Translations under genes and position numbers: made by a program
In this document: in pieces, positions 57,057-64,000 of the stretch
Position numbering within the stretch: position 1 is the first letter of the stretch
Layout: the number at the start of each line of letters is the position of its first letter
Assembly (NCBI GenBank): GCA_021292165.1
Contig: CM037878.1
Span: 251,462,968-251,526,967, forward strand
DNA length: 64,000 bases
Source of the DNA: Shinisaurus crocodilurus
Lineage: Eukaryota; Chordata; Lepidosauria; Squamata; Shinisauridae
Direction: 5' to 3'
The notes under the pieces: model-generated
Seen by the model: only the letters and a program-made list of their open reading frames with translations
The model's database searches: none
Told to the model about the DNA's origin: nothing

Positions 57057-57775
57057 AAAACATGGCATGCTGTAGGACAGTACAATACAGTCCAGCCCAT
57101 ATTAAAATTGTGTGTTATTTCTTTACAAATGTTTTCCTGTTACTTGATGAAGAAACTTAATTGTTATTATATTGTCAGTTATACCCAATCCATTCTACTT
57201 GCCATTTCATATTGCTCATTAACAGATTATATATCTTACTAATGAAAAGCAGTGTTTGTTTCAAAAAGGTGTCTAAAGTTCCCTACTGAAGTACTGTGCT
57301 GATGTAGGTAGTGCAAGAAGCATACCTAGGATAGAGTTGTTCTGAGAAGGAGTGGAGGTGAATTGCTCAATATAGTCTTCCCCAAGTGGCCCTCTCTCAG
57401 GTTTTTGATCTGGACTGAACTTTGGCGAAGGGGTGTCTCATATAAAGCTCTTCTTTCATATCTGAACTTGAATTGCCCTATTATATTGGGGTTGGTTTGA
57501 TATATAATTCCTTACAGTTCCTTCTTTAAATTGGCATTATTAGGGCAAAGGTACAAAGGATTCCCTGATGGACAGCCTTATGAAACCAATGGCAACTTTT
57601 TAAACTAATGTTCTTAGCTGTGGATGGGAGGGGCATGGGGAGGGACGGGATAAGCCTCCCCCTACCCTCATGCTGTGTTCCCTCCCCCCAACCAAAATTT
57701 TCCTGCACCTATGAATATTTAAAGAAAACTGGAAGGTGAAGCTGCACACTACTATGCATTAAGCTTTCTGTGGCC
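56482..57775. other. gtaagtc-family MITE fragment, then unassigned intron
   Basis: 56482-56550 has taggctgcaatcttacacac and atgggacttacttctgagta, a partial MITE. The rest is AT-rich with an (att)n microsatellite at 57025-57054. Confidence 0.45.
57025..57054 (+). repeat. (att)n microsatellite
   Basis: Ten tandem tta/att units, uninterrupted. Confidence 0.9.
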
Positions 57776-58216
57776 TGGTTGCACAACACGACAACCCACC
57801 ATGGCTGATCACCCATGGTGGGTTGTTGTGCTGAGCGAACCTGGTGCAGTTTCTGCAGGGTGGCTTATTTTTCATGAAGAAGTCACCCTAAGAACCCATG
57901 GCTTGTTTGAGGGTTGTTGATACCTATAGTGGCTTGTTGTGTTGTCTGAACCCAACAGGGCAACTTTGTCATGGATTATTGGGAATGGCTACAGAGCCAG
58001 CCAACCAGAGCAGCAAAAACTGAGGTAGGGACTGAGGAAACAAGGAGTTCTGTTGCAAAGGCATCTGGGATACATGTCAGAGCTGGTGGGAGGACTGAGC
58101 GGGAATGAGGGTGTAAACAAGCCATGGCAAGCCCAATCGTCTGTTGGGTTAGCAAGTGAAAAACCAATCCATGGTGGCTTATTCGCAGGGTGGCTTAGCA
58201 TGATGTGCAAACCTTC
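57776..58216. mobile_element. Probable DNA-transposon MITE with ccatggtgggtt palindromes
   Basis: Near-perfect hairpin at 57782-57833 (cacaacacgacaacccacca with its complement, loop ctgatcac). The words ggcttgttgtgttgtctgaa and tccatggtggcttatt recur toward the right end (gggtggcttagcatgatgtg). It looks like a non-autonomous element with several internal copies of its end. No duplication is confirmed. Confidence 0.45.
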
Positions 58217-58423
58217 CTAACGTGCTTTTTGTCACTGAACCATCTTCAGACCTGACATGGAATATTTAACATCAGCTCATTTGACAAGTAGACAGAAAGA
58301 GGTCTCCGACTGGCTAAGCAGCAATACTAGGAATTTCTTCTTAGGCTCCCAGTTGCAATTTACCCCAGAACTAGGTCCAACTTGTAAGGCTGCCCATAGC
58401 TTTACCGTGGTCCTGTCACTCAG

Positions 58424-58456
<33 letters not shown>

Positions 58457-59396
58457 AGCACACACACACATACACATTTATGCACATATACATATATTAA
58501 AAGTCTTGAGTTATCTAAGTCATCCTTAGAACACAAGATTCAACACATGTCTAGTTTGACATGATATGTGGGTTAATTTATTTAGATAATTCTGGTTAAT
58601 TTATTTAGATGTAAATAAAGGCATCCTTTGCCTTTCCTAAGGTTGATGCCATGTTTTTCTTTGCATCAGCCTCTGAATAAAACTGATTAGGTGACAATTG
58701 TTCCTATTTTATAGATGGTAGATTATGCAATCAAAAGTTGTGTTTTGATGGCATAGGATTTAATAAAGATTAGATGAATTTCCTGACTGAAGGCAAGCTT
58801 GCATAGGATTTAAGGGAATTTACAGTGGCTGTCAAGGTCAAAAGCCATGTGTCATCCCCCCCTTTAAGTAAGGCAATTCCCATATGAACAAAATGCTGTA
58901 TAAACAGGAGATTGTGATGTGACACAAACTCTACACTGTTCATATTTATTACTTTTTTTCATTTTGTTTTGGGGAAGAGAAAGATGATTGACAATAGAAG
59001 ATAGGGATTCTGTGGTGTTGCTTTGAATTTAGCTACCATCCAGAGGTTCATTTTAAAGATTCATGGATAAGAGGATTTTTGTTTTTTTGGCCTGGCATCT
59101 TAGCAAGTAAGTATGTGTTTACTCAATCTGTTTGTAAGAAACTATTTGCCAGACAGCCGAAACATAACGCTGACATTGATGTGAGGCACCGTGAAGGCCG
59201 TTGCTTAGTGAACTGCTTCCCCTTGAATGATTTAAAGCTGGTTTCTGAACTGAGTCAAGTGAAATAAGGGACATTAGTATTTTTCCTAAAAGACCTAGAA
59301 TGTTTGCTCTTTCTCACTTGCATCATGATATTTCATATAGCTTAGTTATTTGCGTTCTGCTAATTGAATGAAGCATTATTTATGTACACTGAACAC
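58217..59396. other. Intronic DNA with a CA-rich microsatellite
   Basis: 58427-58475 is a compound (ac)n/(acat) tract. 59080-59290 is repeat-free by eye (acagccgaaacataacgctg, caccgtgaaggccgttgctt) and a weak conserved-noncoding candidate. Confidence 0.35.
58427..58475 (+). repeat. Compound (ac)n microsatellite
   Basis: ac array interrupted once by ag, with flanking catacat units. Confidence 0.9.
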
Positions 59397-59544
59397 CAGC
59401 CTTCCCCAACCTGGTGCCCGCCGGATAGTTTTGAACTTCAACTCCCATCAATCCCAACCAGTATGGGTAGTGGTCTTGAATGCTGGGAGTTGTAGACTAC
59501 TTGTAGTACAAAACATGTGGAGGGCACCGGGTTGGGGAAGGCAC
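59397..59544. mobile_element. Palindromic hAT-like MITE (ggttggggaagg family)
   Basis: Ends cagccttccccaacctggtg and gcaccgggttggggaaggc are complementary. The centre holds aacttcaactcccatc and gctgggagttgtagac. The target duplication is not clear. Confidence 0.62.
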
Positions 59545-59689
59545 TAACTTTAATTAATGATACGTATTTTGCTGTGCTGATGGATGATTAACCATAAGTT
59601 TGTTGATGATCTTTGCAGGATGGCCTTAACCATCCAAAATAAGTCTCACTGAGATTAAATGAACTTACTGCCTAGTAAAAGGGCATAAG

Positions 59690-60530
59690 TTTTCAGCCTT
59701 CATTGGGAACTAAGGGATGGCATGTAATATGCTAAGCCTAGGTCCCCACTTACTCAGAGCCCCCAGGATGGGAAGGGAATGAGGAAAACTTCCTTCTGTG
59801 TGGACAGCAGCTTTTGGTTGAGACCCACCATTTACCCATGCTGTGGCCAGGTCCTGCCTTGGGAGCCAGTTGGCTGAGCTAGGTGGCTTTTGGGGCAGAC
59901 CCCTTTTGAGAAAATCAGAAAGGGAACCTTTCCTTTCTGGTCCATTGCTAGACTTTAAATAGAAGCCCTGACCCAAGACTCTGGCATTGCGTTTGCCAAC
60001 TTCACAGCTCACCTGCCACTAGTGTTTCAGTACTCATTACCTTGCCATTGGCAAAGCGTAATCATGGGTTGGTTGGGCTGGTAAGTAATTTCACCCATAT
60101 TCATGGCTGGCATAGCAATGATTATGGTTTGTCTTCAAATTGTGTTGTTATAGTTTCTTGTCACAGGTTTTTGTTGCAGGCACTGGAAGCACTGGGGTGG
60201 ATCCTTAGCAAGGGTCAAAGGGGTAAGCTTCCTGCTCCCCACCCCATCCTGGGGCATCGCTTCAAGTCCCCAGTTCAGCTCAGGTGCTGCTGTGCCTGCC
60301 ATACGCCCGACTTGCAGGAGTGTCTTAAAGTATTGGTCTGTATACTGGTGGGCCCGAGATCCCTGCCACTCCCATCAATGTTACCTCAGCATGCAGGCAG
60401 GTTTGTTATCGGTCAGCATTCAGGTTGCCCAATATTTGGGTCTTTGCCCTGTGCTATGCCAAAACTCAGAACTGTAACCAATAAAGTTTGGCCTATTTTA
60501 ATACACAAGCCTATGCATAGTCCTTGTTCC
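59690..60530 (+). mobile_element. Possible LTR-like or retroposon segment
   Basis: GC-richer than its surroundings and ending ccaataaagtttggcctatt then ttaatacacaag. This recalls the aataaatgtggccctnattt then tataccat ending of the elements at 1738 and 38166. AATAAA lies at 60480-60485. The 189-codon frame at 60042-60611 has no recognisable domain. The limits are guesses. Confidence 0.25.
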
Positions 60531-61200
60531 CATGCCCTGCCCCAATCTTATGAATCTACTTTTGAATGCAAAACGCAGAAGTATTTGCTACCTAGATCGG
60601 GCAAACACTAGCTCTGAAACTTCTCCCCATCTCTCCTTAATTATAAAAACATGATTCATCTGTGCATTGTTTTTCCTCTCCTGCAAGCAACATCTACGGC
60701 AGGGAAACTGGTGATATGACATCAACACATTTTATTTCTTAGTATAGGTCTGAGAGATGGGCAGGAGAAGTGGGTCTGCTGCAAACATACAAGGTCCATG
60801 GCATCTAGTTTCAACCTTAGATGTTTAATATTTAACTTTCTAGTATATTGCATGTCATTTCATAGTTGCTGCGATGCAAATACAAACAATAACTAAGAGA
60901 GAATTGCACCTGTTGTCTAGAATATTGTGGAAACAGAGTGAAGTACACCTGAGGGGAACATGGCTGGTAATTTATTTAAGAAAATTTTATCCAACTTTTT
61001 TGGGTTTTTTTTTTTTTGCTAGAATATCCCTCGATGCAGCCCACGAAATACTATCACAATAAACCATTAAGAACAAACTGAACAATGATGAAGAATAACT
61101 GACAGCTGTGGTATAAAGCAGTATATAATATAAATAAGAAGCAGATTGCAGCTGATAATAACTAGTAGCTATTAAAAGCATGGGCACACAAGATGTGCTT
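60531..61200. other. AT-rich intronic DNA
   Basis: No gene or named repeat seen. A T run lies at 61006-61017. Confidence 0.4.
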
Positions 61201-61800
61201 ATCCTACGGATGGGTAAACAAGTAATGTTTGAGATCGCCAGGATTTTCCAAACGTCATGTTGCCACTCGTCTCATGCCCAATTCCCAGTTTGCTTTTGTG
61301 ATTCCTGCTCTCTTTGCGCAAACAGGAAACTTGCGCAAACCGAGCAGTGATAGAACAGGAGTGTCGAGGCCATCCTCCCCATCCTCCTTCCAAGAAGACT
61401 CCACACCCACACCCCCTAAGGCTGGTCCTTATTCTTAAGAGCCAGTCTCTTAGAGCGCCTGATACTTGTCAACTGTTCCCTCCTCCTTAGCTGATGTCTG
61501 ACCCGGTGATTAGTGACGCTTGATTCCCCCTCCTCCCAATCAGAGAGCTCAGCCTCAGATTGCTTTCCCACGGAATTTGACACCGATTGTTCCTCCCTGC
61601 CTATAGGGTCTATCTCCAAAGCTCCTGGCCTTGGAGATCCAGGTGCCTCTCCCCCCTCCTTCCAACTCCCCCTCCCTCCCCTCTTCTTCAGAATCTGTTC
61701 CCAGGTCCTCCACTGCAGGAAGAGTGGGCCCGATCCCTACAAGCAGATTTATGCAAATTTCCCAATTTTTCCAACTTTCCACCATAGGCTAAAGTGGGGC
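61200..61800 (-). pseudogene. Unidentified retroelement-like coding remnant
   Basis: The minus strand reads acidic then basic protein-like sequence: TLPAVEDLGTDSEEEGREGE, then, after a frameshift, SEAELSDWEEGESSVTNHRV and RHQLRRREQLTSIRRSKRLA before a stop near 61416. GC-rich, compositionally distinct from its neighbours. The Glu-rich then Arg/Lys-rich ending suggests a decayed transposon polyprotein end, but I do not recognise the family. Confidence 0.3.
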
Positions 61801-64000
61801 TGATTCAGTCTATGGAGAAAATTTTTCACAAATTAAACTGGAATTTGGGAACAAGATGAAACATCAGCACATGTTTGACAATTTGCAAATATTTTTGGCA
61901 GACACATGGTTGCACTCACACTCACGCTCACGCTCGTGTTCGGAGCTTCAAACAGGACATGCTCGCATGTTTTGTGAGCAAAAACAAAATTCTCATACAA
62001 CCCATCCTCCTGGCATCTGAATGATAATAAAGAAGAAGTCAGGCGAATGCATCTTGGGAGGGAAGTCCACAGCCAGGGCATCACTACATAAATGCCTTTT
62101 GTCACCCAGGGCACCGGAAAAGAGCTTCAAATAAAGATCTTAATTGATGGATACATTCAGTTGGAAGCAGGCAGTTCTTTAGATAGCCTTTTTCCAGACT
62201 ATTTACTAACATGTCAAGCTCAGAAGCTGGGTTTAGAACTCGGTCTGCAAACTGACTATGCTATTTAGAATCTGTGTTTCTTTTTAAGCTACTTGTTTAA
62301 TTTATAGGCAATTCTAACCTAGCAGTGAGGTTTGACAGCATCTCTACAAATAAACAAAGGCATTCATTCATTCATTTTCAGGGTTGATATATCCTGTCTT
62401 TCTATAACTCTCCAAAGCCAGCTTACACTGATAAAGATACACAAAGTATAATAAAATAACAGCAAGATAGACAGTATTAAAATAACATCAACAAAACAAA
62501 GTCTGAAAGCTTGAAAGGGCCTATGAAGAGGGAAGTTCCCACACAGCTGGCTGAAATAAAATTCTCTTTTCTGCCTCCTGGGGACAGGTGGACTTCTCTT
62601 GGGAGGCTGTTCTAGTGATTTTATTCATCACAGCGGTAAAGGCCCTGTCTCAAGTACTCCCCCAGCTTACCTCTGAAAGCAGTGGAACCTGGGGCAGGGA
62701 TGAACCAAGTCGCCATGCGGACTCCTATGGAGGTAGTCACAGATTATCACACTTCAAACAGTTTCAAACCCACACAGTCCATCACTGCCTGGTGCTTTCT
62801 TTTCTCACTGTGGGTTGTAGCTACTGTGGCACAATCCTAGTACCTCACCCGTTGTACTGTACTTTTGATAACGAATTAACCGGCAGACTGGCAAAATGTT
62901 TAGATTTCTCCTACCTAACCTCACATGAAATGTCACTGTGTAGATATACTGGCATGAGCAATTAATTCTGTACAAACTAAGCTATGCATATCTGTAAGAT
63001 TAGGAAGGTGGCAGTTTAAAGGGGAAGAAAAAGAAGCCCAAAGAATCACATATAACTAATCAAGTACGGCACTTACTCAAATTCTGTTCAGTGAATGTGG
63101 ACTCACCTCATTCAACTGAATGCCTATTTTTGCTTTGTGTGTGTGTTTTAATGGGGGAGACTGTTATACTGTGGCCAGTGTGACTTGTATTAGTAGTTAT
63201 TCATAAGATCAAAGCATTCCTTCTGTGCTTTGTTGCTGTTGACATGACTTCTTACTTCACCTTCTCCTGCTGTTATGGACCTTTGGACCCTGCACAAGCT
63301 GCTATTTTTTCTCAACCACCATGATGCTGTTTGGTATGACATAAGGAAAGGACATGGTTGTGGCGGGGGGGGGAGAACCCTGCGTTTTTCTTTCTTGATA
63401 GCTGTTGCTGGCAAGGAATTTGATTTAGGATTGATGTTCAGATGCTTAGGACTGAGATGTTTAGTTTGGGGTGAGAGTTGGAGGGCCACCACATGAATAA
63501 GATAAATGACTGCAGGTTAAAGTCCGTCAGCAAGAAAATACCATGAAGTAAGATATGGAGTTTTCTCCATGGCCTGACTTCCATTCACATTCTCCAAAGT
63601 GAAAAGACACATAATTTTGATTTCTAAAAACTACTTTTCCAATGATCAACCATTTGGATTAAAGCAAAGGTTCAGCTGGTTTTAAAAATGTATGAAAGGC
63701 AAACACTAGTAACAATTTTAATGGATAGCTTCCTGGCAGCCAAATGTTTACAAAATAACATACTAAATGAGAGCACTGTTTTAGATAGTTTGAAAGTGTT
63801 GCGGGCCCTCATGCAAGTTATGGTGAATTTTGTATGGATAATGATCCAGGTAATGGGGGTTCTAACGTATTAACCTTTCGAAATAGGAAAGCAGCTGTAT
63901 GCAACTAATACAGAGAAAAAAGCCATTTGCATAGGATAATTTCTGCTTCTTGCCTTTTTAAATAAAGATTTATTGATGGGTCTTCAGCACAATAATGTTT
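61801..64000. other. Intronic DNA to the window end
   Basis: 62360-62460 is a LINE-tail-like minus-strand piece (attcattcattcattttcag, gggttgatatatcctgtctt). 62590-62700 (gaggctgttctag, ggccctgtctcaagta) resembles reptile LINE untranslated DNA. The last 1.3 kb has no recognised element. Confidence 0.35.

Larger units (their letters stand above)
45209..64000 (+). other. EPHA3: EPHA3 intron 3 (partial; continues downstream)
   Basis: This begins at the GTAATG donor. No further Eph exon (next Cys-rich or fibronectin III segment) was recognised in the remaining 18.8 kb, so it is read as one long intron. Repeats inside it are listed separately. Confidence 0.75.

Noticed and set aside
60042..60611. 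189-codon plus-strand frame as a gene
   Set aside because: No recognisable protein. It lies in a possible LTR-like segment and overlaps a polyadenylation-like AATAAA.

Overview
The window is vertebrate nuclear DNA, almost certainly from a squamate reptile (a lizard-like genome). It holds one recognisable protein-coding exon, large introns, and many interspersed repeats of the kinds known from lizards: Sauria SINEs, CR1, L2-like and L1 LINEs, a DIRS retrotransposon, a Penelope-like palindrome, a Helitron, and many small hAT-like and Tc1/mariner-like elements. There is no bacterial signature, no operon and no CRISPR array. Most open reading frames are chance or repeat-derived. Family names rest on remembered family features, because no database search could be run. 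Layout: 1-44547 is read as intron 2 of EPHA3, 44548-45208 is the 661-bp exon coding most of the ephrin-binding domain (plus strand, clean AG and GT splice sites), and 45209-64000 is the start of intron 3. Exon numbering follows the conserved gene structure of the Eph family. Intron 2: a Helitron (2175-2870) beside an LTR-like piece; an L2-like LINE (3785-4795); an L1 3' end (4893-5920); a hAT-like element built from gactcg hexamers with a perfect 8-bp target duplication (6048-6743); a TA-flanked Tc1/mariner-type MITE (7296-7557); a 364-bp Penelope-like inverted repeat with hammerhead-like motifs (10014-10414); two more L2 3' ends (11240-12772); and a triple nest in which a CR1 lies inside a hAT element that lies inside a 5S-rRNA-derived SINE (18171-19286). 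The most notable item is a decayed but structurally complete DIRS tyrosine-recombinase retrotransposon (32535-38164). It keeps inverted terminal repeats, an internal complementary region, a gag-like zinc motif, a 39-bp minisatellite coding a 13-residue repeat, and RT/RNase H and recombinase remnants. Intron 3: a hAT MITE with 8-bp duplication just after the exon; a perfect-duplication hAT MITE nested in another MITE (53298-53443); a retroposon with a 17-bp target duplication splitting a palindromic MITE (55604-56075); and a Sauria SINE whose tRNA-like head is tandemly duplicated (56162-56478). The only host function visible is EPHA3, a receptor tyrosine kinase for ephrin-A ligands. Everything else is a record of successive transposition, with a few AT-rich, repeat-poor stretches that may be conserved regulatory DNA.
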